The notes below the pieces were generated by a model. That model had not been told where the DNA came from, ran no database searches, and worked only from the letters and a program-made list of their open reading frames with translations. A stretch of DNA of 48,455 nucleotides from Ruegeria arenilitoris (lineage in GTDB: Bacteria > Pseudomonadota > Alphaproteobacteria > Rhodobacterales > Rhodobacteraceae), in the NCBI RefSeq assembly GCF_013035315.1, contig NZ_WQHP01000013.1, positions 1 through 48,455 of the forward strand, given 5' to 3'. This document shows, in pieces, positions 16,753-25,683 of this stretch. How positions within the stretch are numbered: position 1 is the first letter of the stretch; each line of letters opens with the position of its first letter. The translations under genes and the position numbers were made by a program.

Positions 16753-17684
16753 GAGCGCAAAGTGTGGCTCGGGCTCTCTCCAAATTGTCGACGATACTTA
16801 CCGGCCATACGCCCAAGATCCCCAAACCCAAGTTCGGTCGCCAGTTCAGTAACTGTGTTCTCTTCAGGGCCAGAGTTTTTCAACCGGGTTCGCAATTCTG
16901 CGAGGCGTCGCACTTCTATGTATCGCCTGGGCGTAATGCCTAACGATTGACGTAGCGAATAGAACAACGTGCGCCGCCCAACGCCCAATTCCTTTGAAAT
17001 GGAGCTTAAGCCGGGCAACCCATCGCCTAACTCTAAAAGAAGGCGATCAAAGTTTTTTAATACCGAGTATCGCTTCGTGCATTCATTAAATTCCGAGTAA
17101 GCCTTGTCACCTTTAGGTAACCAAGGGAATAACACCCGCTCCAGAGCATCTAAAACCATTCCGCGTACTTCCGCCGTTGGTTCAGGCCTCAAATCTTCGC
17201 CGTTGGACGCAATGATCTTGCTTGCTTGGCGACACACAATCTCGAGGCGTCGCAATCGCGTCCCACGGATGCGTGCCAAAGGAGCTCCGGAAAAAGTCCA
17301 GCCAAGACTGTCTGCAATTTCTTTGGATACACCGATTTCAAGTGTTTTGACCGGCCCCAGGAATGCATAGTCCATTTCCTGGCCGGGGCGAAACAGCATC
17401 GCGTCTGTTGGACCAATTTCGTGACCAAGCGATCTGACGCCGTCTTTTGCGTTCAGCACTATGCCAAAATGCACTCGGCCATCATCAGACATCTGGTCTT
17501 GCCATCTGCAATGAGCGACCCCCGAAGCCCACAACAGCGTGACGCCATCCAAATCGACGACCTTGTATTCGAGTTTAGCGGGGCCCGCCGAAAACTGGGT
17601 ATAGCCGGGCATCATCCCAGTGGTCTGGAACAGAAACTCCGAAATATCTTCGGCCTCGTGCAGAAGAATACGCTGTGTAGCCAT
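16749..17684 (-). CDS. AraC family transcriptional regulator (ureohydrolase module 2)
   Basis: The 311-residue protein has the AraC domain at the C-terminus (SISKELGVGRRTLFYSLRQ and ELATELGFGDLGRMAGKYRRQFGESPS). The GRMAGKYR helix is identical to that of the neighbouring regulator, which points to gene duplication. It is divergent from ureohydrolase copy 2. The start is uncertain: ATG 17684 was taken, and TTG 17720 would add 12 residues. A ligand such as a guanidino compound or amine is plausible but not shown. Confidence 0.83.
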   Translation of the reverse strand: MATQRILLHEAEDISEFLFQTTGMMPGYTQFSAGPAKLEYKVVDLDGVTLLWASGVAHCRWQDQMSDDGRVHFGIVLNAKDGVRSLGHEIGPTDAMLFRPGQEMDYAFLGPVKTLEIGVSKEIADSLGWTFSGAPLARIRGTRLRRLEIVCRQASKIIASNGEDLRPEPTAEVRGMVLDALERVLFPWLPKGDKAYSEFNECTKRYSVLKNFDRLLLELGDGLPGLSSISKELGVGRRTLFYSLRQSLGITPRRYIEVRRLAELRTRLKNSGPEENTVTELATELGFGDLGRMAGKYRRQFGESPSHTLRS

Positions 17685-17761
17685 ACAGTTAGTTTTTACG
17701 AACGGCAAAGTGTTCGGCAAGAATTAATTCTGCAAATGTAAATTCCAAATGCACTTATTAC

Positions 17762-17777
17762 GTAGCAACCTTGCTAC
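17762..17777. promoter_or_regulatory. Candidate operator palindrome upstream of ureohydrolase 2
   Basis: GTAGCAACCTTGCTAC is a perfect 7+7 inverted repeat with a 2-base centre. It lies between the divergent AraC gene and ureohydrolase copy 2, 67 bases before the latter's start. The position fits a regulator site or a leader hairpin. No equivalent perfect palindrome was found in module 1. Confidence 0.4.
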
Positions 17778-17844
17778 CCGTCCTACAAAATCATCCGCAA
17801 TCTAAACTCAAATCCAGATTGCTTTGAATTTGAAAGGGCAGACG

Positions 17845-19116
17845 ATGAATTACTGCAAATTGTTGTCCACCGCTGTTTTGACCGCCTCACTTGGTGTCGT
17901 TCCTTTGGAAACTTCGGCACAAATGCTCAAGGGTATCGCCACAGCTTCGCCGAATGAGAATATCGGACCGATGCCTCACCAAGTCCCCGACGACCCATCA
18001 AAGATGAATATCAAACAGGACAAGTCGACGGACATCTGGCGGGCGGAGCGTGAAGCATCCGGACGTCCTGCAGGACCAATGGACGTACAAAGATACCAAC
18101 TCCAGATGGAGCCTGTAGGTATTCAAACGTTCTTTAAGCTGCCCGTCGCTCTTACACCCGAAGATCTACAGGCCGGCGAGATCGATGTCGCCATATTCGG
18201 CGCACCAACCGGAGCGCTTCCGCATTCGGCGGGCAATATGTGGGCACCGGCCGAGGTGCGGACCACACGCGACTATGGCGGTTACGGAGATCCCAAATTC
18301 CCGCTGAGTTGGGTTGAATACGAGACCCTTCTCGCTCCTTTCACAATCCTAAATGCGGTTGATTACGGTGATGCTGGACTAAATGCCTACAATCAGGCGG
18401 CAACCTTAGAGGAAATCCGTCGGATGACACGGGAAGTTGCTTCCGTCGGTGCAATTCCCTTTATCGTTGGGGGGGACCACTCGGTTCCAAACGGCACGTT
18501 CCGCGGCATCGTCGATGTCTACGGAAAGAACAACGTCGCTTTCTTGCATTTCGATGTCCATCTCGACCGAGACGCTGGCATGGGTAAGTTTGGTGCCTAT
18601 TACCATTCAGGTAGCTTTATGAATCGCGCTGTTCAGGAAGGTATGGTCGAAGGACGACATGTTATTCAATACGGCATGTCTACACCAGTCTTCGGTCCCG
18701 AAGAGTGGGATCAGGTGGCCTCTGAAGGGGGGAAAGTCTATCACATCCACGAAATCCGCCGGGATGGCGTCGAGGAAACGTTCAACAAAATGTACGAGGA
18801 CCTCGCGGACATTGATTTGGTCTATGTGAGTTTTGACATCGATACTTTTGACATGAGCTATGCGCCCGGAACGGGCTCCTCTTCGCCCATTGGATCTCAT
18901 CCTGAAGACCTTTTCCCAATGCTGCGCCAATTTGCCGCGACAAAGACCATCGTTGGTGTTGATTTTGTAGAGTTCAACCCCTTCTACGACAACCGCGGTC
19001 AACAGACCGCGCGGCTTGTTCGGCGAACAATGTTCCAGTTTCTAACCGGCATCGCAATGAAAAAAGACGGGATCGAACCGGACTATATTCACCCGCGCAT
19101 TTCCGGAGAACCATAG
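17845..19116 (+). CDS. Exported ureohydrolase (arginase/agmatinase fold), copy 2
   Basis: The 423-residue protein has a signal peptide ending TSAQ (about 26). Metal ligands are intact: H212 in VGGDHS, D237/H239/D241 in FDVHLD (the usual alanine is valine), and D331/D333 in SFDIDTFD, followed by YAPGTGS. It is a clear paralogue of 14315-15589 but differs around the active site, so the substrate may differ. ATG 17845 follows AAAGGGCAG; an upstream in-frame codon adds 7 residues and lacks a binding site. It is divergent from its own AraC gene. Confidence 0.86.
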   Translation: MNYCKLLSTAVLTASLGVVPLETSAQMLKGIATASPNENIGPMPHQVPDDPSKMNIKQDKSTDIWRAEREASGRPAGPMDVQRYQLQMEPVGIQTFFKLPVALTPEDLQAGEIDVAIFGAPTGALPHSAGNMWAPAEVRTTRDYGGYGDPKFPLSWVEYETLLAPFTILNAVDYGDAGLNAYNQAATLEEIRRMTREVASVGAIPFIVGGDHSVPNGTFRGIVDVYGKNNVAFLHFDVHLDRDAGMGKFGAYYHSGSFMNRAVQEGMVEGRHVIQYGMSTPVFGPEEWDQVASEGGKVYHIHEIRRDGVEETFNKMYEDLADIDLVYVSFDIDTFDMSYAPGTGSSSPIGSHPEDLFPMLRQFAATKTIVGVDFVEFNPFYDNRGQQTARLVRRTMFQFLTGIAMKKDGIEPDYIHPRISGEP

Positions 19117-19653
19117 AGGAGAGTCCGGCACCGGCGATTAGCAGCGCTCATGACCCGCAACTGCCCGGAGAATTTACCTCCAACGGCAATGGCGTCGCGG
19201 AAGGACGCTAGGGCTAAATGGTGTCAGATCAAAAGGACACTTTTTGGCAAAGCGACACTTGGGTTTTCTTTTGCCACGATAGACACGTCGCAGGGGTATC
19301 TCTGCGTTTCGTGTATCAGGACCGGGGTATGACAAGTTTACCAAAACACACAGCGGCGGTTCCAAATTCCCCTGTCAGGGTCCAGCTGAGTGTATTTTCT
19401 GAATTACCCCAGGATGTCTTTTCGTGCCCGTCGGCTGGAAAAGACGCGTCACCTCTCGGAATAGGCTTTTTAAACATCGCTGGAACTGGCGACGAGAGAA
19501 CATCTGTCTATCAGCCGGAAAGCTCAACTAGTATCACAGGACTACGTAATGCTGAGGGATATGTCGCCGGACCTTCAGAAACTGTATGTAAGGGCATGTC
19601 TATGTCAAAACCGGAAATAGCAAGGAAATCCAAACCAGCAGAAGCAAGGTAGA
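19117..19653. other. Region without a supported gene
   Basis: This spans 537 bases between ureohydrolase 2 and the cation transporter. A 144-codon plus-strand open frame (19218-19652) ends one base before the transporter start, but its composition is not protein-like and it has no recognisable motif or ribosome binding site. The area probably carries the transporter promoter and decayed DNA. Confidence 0.4.
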
Positions 19654-20598
19654 ATGTCGGTTACAGCACAGAATGTTGAACGCTCCGCCCTGCGAGTTGG
19701 CATGGTGGGCAACCTTGCAATGGGATTCGCTGGCGTCTTGGCTTCGATCCTCTCGAACTCCCAAGCCCTTCTAGTTGATGGGCTCTTCTCTCTCGTGGGC
19801 TTTTTTGCTGCAATCATAGCTGTTCGCGTAGGCAGACAGTCATCAGCCCGTCCCGACGATTTAAGACCGTTTGGCTATGCTGCCGATGAAGCAGTTTTCA
19901 CCACGTTTCGTGCCTTGTCGCTTTTAGGTCTGGTCGCATTTGCTTTTACCAACGCGTTGGCGAAAATTGCTTCATATATAGGCGGTACAGTTCCCGCGCC
20001 GGTGAAATTCGAAGTCATTGGTGTCTACACCGTCGTGATTTGCCTAATTTGCGTTGGGCTCTGGGCAAATCACCTACGTTGCTGGAAAAAAACAGGAGAG
20101 CAGAGCGACATTTTAAAGTTGGAGTCCCGGGCAGCAGCATTTGATGGGGTTATCACTGGCACTGCAGGCATCGGTTTTGGCTTTGTTTACCTGTTTCAAG
20201 ATGGCCCTCTCTCGGTTGTTGCTCCGATAGGCGATTCGATAATTGTCATTTGTTTGTGCTGTGTTGCCTCTGGCACCTATTGGGCGGACTTCAAAAGCAG
20301 CTTGGGTGAGTTGGTAGGTATCTCAGCGGGAAATGAGATCGTCAAAGAGGTGAGAATTTCCGCAGAAGAGCATTTCTCCAATGAAGACATAGATATTATC
20401 GACGTCGTTGTCATGAAAACAGGTCGGACACATTCTGTGGTCGTTTTCATAGATCCCAAAAAGCAGGTTTCAGGAAGAGACATGGACAAACTGTCCATGT
20501 CACTGAACAAAAGGCTAAGTTCGCAATTTGCCCGGGTAGAAGTTCTAATTGTGGTTTCGGAGATCGGTCGTGAGGTGTTTAGATCGTCGGAGGACTAA
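19654..20598 (+). CDS. Cation diffusion facilitator family transporter
   Basis: The 314-residue inner-membrane protein has about six membrane helices and a cytoplasmic C-terminal domain. The second helix has SNSQALLVDGLFSLVGF and the fifth AAAFDGVITG, so the metal site is of the DGxxS/FDG kind rather than the zinc-type HxxxD. These proteins export divalent metals (Zn, Fe, Mn, Co, Ni) using the proton gradient. AAGG precedes the ATG. The metal is not assignable. Its place next to metal-dependent ureohydrolases could be meaningful for metal balance, but this is inference. Confidence 0.85.
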   Translation: MSVTAQNVERSALRVGMVGNLAMGFAGVLASILSNSQALLVDGLFSLVGFFAAIIAVRVGRQSSARPDDLRPFGYAADEAVFTTFRALSLLGLVAFAFTNALAKIASYIGGTVPAPVKFEVIGVYTVVICLICVGLWANHLRCWKKTGEQSDILKLESRAAAFDGVITGTAGIGFGFVYLFQDGPLSVVAPIGDSIIVICLCCVASGTYWADFKSSLGELVGISAGNEIVKEVRISAEEHFSNEDIDIIDVVVMKTGRTHSVVVFIDPKKQVSGRDMDKLSMSLNKRLSSQFARVEVLIVVSEIGREVFRSSED

Positions 20599-20842
20599 CT
20601 GCACTGCTGTCGCCTATCGGCGCCTACACGAACTCTTCTTTGCCAACACATTCTCTTGGCAATGTTTTGACTTAATTGAAGATAATAAATCTGTATTTGG
20701 ACCAATCACTTAGATTGCACCTACGTATAAAATACTCTCCTTCCCTTACAAGCGTCGTCTGACAAAAACTGCTGCCTGAATGGCAGCAAAAGACTGGCGT
20801 AGATGAGGTGTCAGCAAAGCGGCCAATGCAGAAGCAGGCACA

Positions 20843-21346
20843 GTGGAGGCAGCCCGGACCCGTCTGCAATCCGAGCGGGACAAAGCTGCGTGCAAACTGA
20901 ATGGGTTTTATGACGCAATCGCTGAGGGCATTCGCACCCCCGGACTTCAAGCGAGGCTCGAAGAGCTCGAAGCGCAGATTGCCGATCTTGAGGCGAAGCT
21001 CTCCGAACCTGCGCCCTCGCCGATGCGACTGCATCCGAACCTATCCGAACTCTATCGCTCCAAGGTCGCAGATCTGGCGCAGGCTCTATCGGATCCGTCG
21101 ATCCGCACCGGGGCCTTGGAGATTATCCGGGGCCTGATCGAACGAGTTACGATCCAACATGAACGGGATGGCGTGCAGATCGAACTGGAGGGTGCGCTGG
21201 CAGCGATGATTGGTCTGGCCCAGAACGAACAATTCCGCTCTTCGGCGGCTCGAATGACGCTGTGTTCGGTACAAGTGGTTGCGGGAGGGCGCAACCGCCG
21301 TTGTCGAACGCAGTTAAAATGCATGATTAAGGCGTATTCCTTCTGA
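20843..21346 (+). pseudogene. Serine recombinase remnant (C-terminal part only)
   Basis: About 168 codons correspond to the coiled-coil and C-terminal tail of large serine recombinases (ARLEELEAQIADLEAKL, LHPNLSELYRSKVADLAQAL, LEIIRGLIERV). They align with the tail of the intact recombinase at 46796-48445, including QNE, LCS and VAG landmarks. The catalytic domain and zinc ribbon are missing. Codons near the end contain TGGTTGCGGGAG (21276-21287), the first 12 bases of the island-end repeat after its initial C. It is probably the fossil of a separate element that used the same tRNA site. Confidence 0.8.
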
Positions 21347-21529
21347 AAGCAGACGTTACTATCAAAACACTTGTATGACCGCATTGAGCCCGAAGCTGCC
21401 ATTAACTAAGCTACTAAATGCCGCCATGCAGAGGAGGCCTGCCTCGAACCCGCAGCTTCTGTAACCTAAGTGCAAAATAGTGTTTCTGGAGAAGTCGCAG
21501 CGGTCTCCGGCAACCGCAATTTAAGCCAA

Positions 21530-22792
21530 TCAAAATGTCAGTCGCGCTCGTAACCCAAGAACGGTCACCGCGCTGTCGCTTGTGTTGAATGCAGGGTTGT
21601 CTAGGTACTGGATGCTTGGCGTAATGGCAAAGTTCTGAGCGATTTGCCAGCGATAGAAGGCTTCGATTGCGACTTGGTCTTCATCTGACTTTGGAGGGCG
21701 ACCCCAACTAGCTCCCAAACCCACTTCACTGGCACGGAAAATTCCCTTGGTGATGCCAATTGCTGCATATCGTTGATATGGTGTGCTTGCATCTTCGTTT
21801 GCCCAAGCAAGTCGGGCAAATGTTCCAATGCGTGAGTCTTCAAACGCGTAGCTACCTGTTAGGCCCAGACCATAGTTGTAATCGTCGGTGTGCCAAAGAG
21901 CAACATGAACATTGTTAAAGAGAAATGACGCATCAGACACGCTTTGATCGGTCCAACCAAACTCGAGCGCTTTAAAGAAGTCACCGTCACCAAGAGTATC
22001 GAAGCTCAAGCTGTCGTATTGGCCATTGGCATCCATGATCATGCCAAGAACATAGAGATTGGTTCGAGGAATGCCGATATACCCAGAAATTCCAAACGAA
22101 CCAGCTGACGGATACCCTATTGTAGGGTTCAATATTATACTGTTGCTCTGGAACGACGTAAGGTTGTCAGAGTATGGCGTAATGTCGAACTGTGAGAATG
22201 CACTCATGTAGCCGACACTGAGCTCGATCGGAGCATCGCCAGCGTCCAGTCGCTGGCGCCATTTCAAAACCGTGATACCCCATTGTTGATTAGACCAGTC
22301 GGGTGCGCTTGTTCCGACCCATCCAAAGTTGGCTGCAAGTTCTTCTGGAGCCAGAGCCGTGCCAATCCGGTGGCGGTTTTCAACTCTGAAGTCCAACGTG
22401 CCTTTTCTGGAAGGATCGTATCGATTCAGCAGGTCCCACGAAAAGAAGGCCCGGAAAATCCCACCAGTTGCGTGAGTGTCACCTACAGAATTGTCGGACC
22501 ACTGCGTGTTAAAGCTGTAATCGAAACCTAGATTGAAGCCGTAACGTTCGGCCAGACGGGCTTTCCAATCCAACCACGGTTTCAGCGCATTATCGATTGC
22601 AGGGAAATCGAATTCGGCCTCTCTGGCTACTTCAAGTTCCTCCAGCGTTCCCTCTACCGAGGTGGGAGCAGTTGGAATTACCGGTGCTGAATCGGTGGTG
22701 TTTCCAGCATCCTGCGCTCTCAATTCAAAAGGTGAAGCTAACAGAGTAAGTGTTAACAGAGTTAGAAGTGTGAAAATGCGCGAGGAAGCCAC
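21530..22792 (-). CDS. OprB-like carbohydrate-selective porin
   Basis: The 420-residue protein has a signal peptide (RIFTLLTLLTLTLLASPFELRAQ) and an OprB-type barrel. Features are GFNLGFDYSFNTQWSD near the start, GTLDFRVENRHRIG, and a C-terminal VLGLRARLTF ending in phenylalanine. GTG 22792 was chosen because AAAGG precedes it and the signal peptide starts here; a longer reading would overlap the upstream racemase-like gene. It lies downstream of that gene, on the same strand, probably in one operon. It likely admits small solutes through the outer membrane. Confidence 0.78.
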   Translation of the reverse strand: MASSRIFTLLTLLTLTLLASPFELRAQDAGNTTDSAPVIPTAPTSVEGTLEELEVAREAEFDFPAIDNALKPWLDWKARLAERYGFNLGFDYSFNTQWSDNSVGDTHATGGIFRAFFSWDLLNRYDPSRKGTLDFRVENRHRIGTALAPEELAANFGWVGTSAPDWSNQQWGITVLKWRQRLDAGDAPIELSVGYMSAFSQFDITPYSDNLTSFQSNSIILNPTIGYPSAGSFGISGYIGIPRTNLYVLGMIMDANGQYDSLSFDTLGDGDFFKALEFGWTDQSVSDASFLFNNVHVALWHTDDYNYGLGLTGSYAFEDSRIGTFARLAWANEDASTPYQRYAAIGITKGIFRASEVGLGASWGRPPKSDEDQVAIEAFYRWQIAQNFAITPSIQYLDNPAFNTSDSAVTVLGLRARLTF

Positions 22793-22899
22793 ACTTGCAC
22801 CTTTCGAATTTGGCTCTTGTGTACGAAATAGTTCGGTCACGATCAGATACCTGCTTTTGTACCCGACGACCAAATCGACCGCCGGGGGCATTTTTTTGA

Positions 22900-23964
22900 T
22901 CAGATAATCCCGAGGAAAGGCTTGCGCAGCGTTCCTTCGTAGACCCATTTAGTTAGTGTCGTGTAGTCCCAGACAGGCATGCGCACTGCGTCCTGAACTT
23001 TGTAAGCTGCGGGCGGCAGTTCAGTGCATTCCAAGAGGATACATTTAACTTCCGGGTTGTTTGCGACCAAAGTCTTCGCGCCTTCTACGATCTCATTCTC
23101 AAGCGCGAGCATGTTGTAACTACCAGTGAGTTGCAGCACGTTTTGCATTTCAGGACCATTCTCTAGGCCTTGGATAACGAGCCGCTCGGCTTTCTGCTGC
23201 GGGGTCACGCCACAGTTCTCTATCGCAGGCGAAGCAGCAAGTGCCTCACCGTTGGCGGTCACGATGCCAACTTTTGAACGTGCCGGTAGACTTGCAATCA
23301 TGGCAGGCAGTTGAAGTAGGCTGGAGGAAAAAAGTGGAGTATCGATTTGCTCGGCTATCGCTTGTTGGTAGGTTCCGTAGAACCCGCAGTTCGCCATGAT
23401 CGCACGAACTCCCTGCAACTCTAGCCATTTCGCGGCCTTTACCATTTCACTAGTGAAGGACTCGGTCGGTTCGGGAGCAAGAATGTCAAAGACATTCGGG
23501 GGAACGGCTTCCCGGTAAAGCATCGGAAAGTCGAAGGTAGTCGCATTGCCCATGTTGCCTGGTGCCATCGGCAAATACGCTCGGGCTTGAATAAGACCGA
23601 TTGTTACGCCTCCGACGTTGCGGCCGAACCACCAGTCAATATTGGCATCTTTTCCTGCCGTAAACTCTGGAACATAATAGTCACTTGTACGTTTTTCCGG
23701 TGGCGCCAATTGTTCGGATGGCGTCGCATACCAGTCGGGTGTTTCTGCAGGAGGATCGGGGGTGTAGAGCGCTTGAGCTTGAGCGTCTCGGGTGGCTGCA
23801 ACAAAGCCAGCGGCTAGCGCAGCGGCGCTCCCTGCTTTAAGAATATCACGCCGGATAAGCGAACTTGGTGCATCATCATCTGGTCGGATGTCAGCGTCTG
23901 TTGTTTCCTTGATTTCTTGGAAACGAGCTTTCGTGTCGTTCGTGTTTTTAGGATACTCGGTCAC
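22900..23964 (-). CDS. Tat-exported Asp/Glu/hydantoin racemase-fold protein
   Basis: The 354-residue protein has a twin-arginine signal (RRDILKAGSAAALAAG, about 38-53). The mature part shows the two cysteine motifs of the Asp/Glu racemase family: MANCGFYGTY and LLECTELPP. Such enzymes use two cysteines to racemise or decarboxylate. A Tat-exported member is unusual because relatives are cytoplasmic. The start is GTG 23964, with GGAGG seven bases upstream. It is divergent from an AraC gene and followed by a porin. The substrate is unknown; a secreted decarboxylase or isomerase for a small acid is possible. Confidence 0.8.
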   Translation of the reverse strand: MTEYPKNTNDTKARFQEIKETTDADIRPDDDAPSSLIRRDILKAGSAAALAAGFVAATRDAQAQALYTPDPPAETPDWYATPSEQLAPPEKRTSDYYVPEFTAGKDANIDWWFGRNVGGVTIGLIQARAYLPMAPGNMGNATTFDFPMLYREAVPPNVFDILAPEPTESFTSEMVKAAKWLELQGVRAIMANCGFYGTYQQAIAEQIDTPLFSSSLLQLPAMIASLPARSKVGIVTANGEALAASPAIENCGVTPQQKAERLVIQGLENGPEMQNVLQLTGSYNMLALENEIVEGAKTLVANNPEVKCILLECTELPPAAYKVQDAVRMPVWDYTTLTKWVYEGTLRKPFLGII

Positions 23965-24196
23965 GGTGAGTCCTCCGTTTGGCTAAGAGCGCGGTGTCAG
24001 AAAGGGTCGCTGGCGGTAGCCGCAACGAGACAGATTGTGAGGTTAACTCTGACAGTTCTGATCGCGTTCGGTCTGACGATTTCGATCAAGGCAACACGAT
24101 TGTTGACGGAAATCGTCAGCGTCGCGACAATAGTTCATATTTTTATGTCAAGATGGCTATGTGGATCATGGACCCTGCATATTCCGGGGATCAGGC

Positions 24197-25195
24197 ATGA
24201 GCGGTCCAACGCAACCCCTGATCCGGCTGGCAACTGGCAAGCCAGTGCTTACAGCGCTGGATGCTGTATATGATCGCTCAGACGAATTACTTACTCGGAT
24301 AGGATTGGCCAGAGAGTCCTTCGATGATCCTGAAGTCTTCGTTCATGCAATCGTTATGTATCAGTTCTTTGAGGAAGTTGCAGCCGCAGCTGAGAACCCA
24401 TTCTTCTTGGCGGGAATTGGCAAAATGATTGCAAGATCGAAGTGGCCACCGCTGGTTGAGGCAGCGGACTGTGCAATCACGTTAGGATCGTTTCTTACCA
24501 AGCTGGTTGTGGTGGCAACCGATCATTCGAGCTCCACCGAGCATCACTTGGACGTTAGTGGCAAGTCTGGTTTCGTGTTTGGTCGCAGATACTACGATAC
24601 GCCGTTCATACCAGCCCAAATAGATGGGTTCTTCGCGGCGATGTTTGGAGAAATTATTAAGAGATCTGTTGGCGAAAAATGGAACTCCGATGATGTGATG
24701 GTCACTATAAGTGACCCCAGAGCTCTTCCGATTGAATTTCTTGGATGTACTGTTTTGGCTGGAGATCGCCGCGGACACCAAATCGCGTTTCCGGCTGTCT
24801 GGCTAACGGAGCCATTCTCAGCCGATGACTTTTTCAAAGGTCCGACAGAGCAATCTGGAAAGTCGCCACCTCCGAAACGGGCAATATTCAGCGTCCGAGA
24901 AGCACTCAAACCGCACATTGGGGTGCAACTGGTAAATAACGAAGTCGCCGCGAGTATCTGTGGTCTTTCTGAGCAGCAACTATCTCGCAGACTGCGTAAG
25001 GAAGGCACAAGTTTGGGCAAATTGATTGCTCAATTGAAATGTGAACACGCAGAAAGGCTTCTTACTGAACAGAATGCCAGCGTTGCCGAAGTCGCGGATG
25101 TGCTTGGGTATTCCGACGCCACTAGCTTCGCTCATGCTTTTCGCAGTTGGACTGGAAAAGCACCGAGCGATTTAAAGAAACAAATGGATGAATAA
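24197..25195 (+). CDS. AraC family transcriptional regulator (arabinose-binding-like N-terminal domain)
   Basis: The 332-residue protein has an N-terminal domain of the kind found in OruR/ArgR-like AraC regulators (about 1-200) and a C-terminal AraC DNA-binding domain (NEVAASICGLSEQQLSRRLR and SVAEVADVLGYSDATSFAHAFRSWTGKAPSDL). It differs in type from the two ureohydrolase regulators. It is divergent from the Tat-exported racemase-like gene across 232 bases and probably controls it and the porin. ATG 24197 was chosen because a GGGGATCAGG stretch precedes it. Confidence 0.87.
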   Translation: MSGPTQPLIRLATGKPVLTALDAVYDRSDELLTRIGLARESFDDPEVFVHAIVMYQFFEEVAAAAENPFFLAGIGKMIARSKWPPLVEAADCAITLGSFLTKLVVVATDHSSSTEHHLDVSGKSGFVFGRRYYDTPFIPAQIDGFFAAMFGEIIKRSVGEKWNSDDVMVTISDPRALPIEFLGCTVLAGDRRGHQIAFPAVWLTEPFSADDFFKGPTEQSGKSPPPKRAIFSVREALKPHIGVQLVNNEVAASICGLSEQQLSRRLRKEGTSLGKLIAQLKCEHAERLLTEQNASVAEVADVLGYSDATSFAHAFRSWTGKAPSDLKKQMDE

Positions 25196-25683
25196 GCGCC
25201 TCGACACCCAGTACTTGGGGCAAAACTGAGGTCAAATATCGCCCGAAGCCCAAAAGGGAGCCGTTACACTTGAAACCAATTGTTGCGGTGCAGCTAAAGT
25301 TGGGTTTGTCCGCAAAGCGGACGATCATGCCTAGTGCAGCGAACGACCGCTTCGAGCCCTTCCCGACCGATGCAGCTTTTGTCACGAACGGGCAGAATGC
25401 CGACCTTACGGACCTTCGCTGCGGGCACGAGAAGTCAGAGTTCGCAGAAACCAAGGCGGTCAAGATGGGCGGGAAGCAGTCGTTCGCTAGAGCTGCGATG
25501 CGATCTGGAAATTTTCGGCAAAGCTGACGTTCGACATGGGAACTGTAAGCTCCACTACGCGAGACAAAGTAGAATTTTGAGGTCGACCGCGCATACCCAT
25601 CGTTTTCAATTCCGGGTGATCCTCGACAAAATTGCATAATTGCAAAATAGTCACAGGAGTTACCCGAAACAGGAGCTCGTATC
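25196..25683. other. Intergenic region with a dispersed repeat
   Basis: No gene is supported. The stretch contains GTCCGCAAAGCGGAC (25308-25322), a 6+6 palindrome. The 42 bases starting there align without gaps to 37983-38024 (28 identical). The rest holds the promoter side of the DUF1254 gene, whose AGGAG lies at 25670-25674. Confidence 0.5.

Noticed and set aside
19218..19652. Possible 144-residue protein directly before the cation transporter
   Set aside because: No motif, no ribosome binding site and an unlikely amino-acid mix; it is listed as a gene-free region instead.
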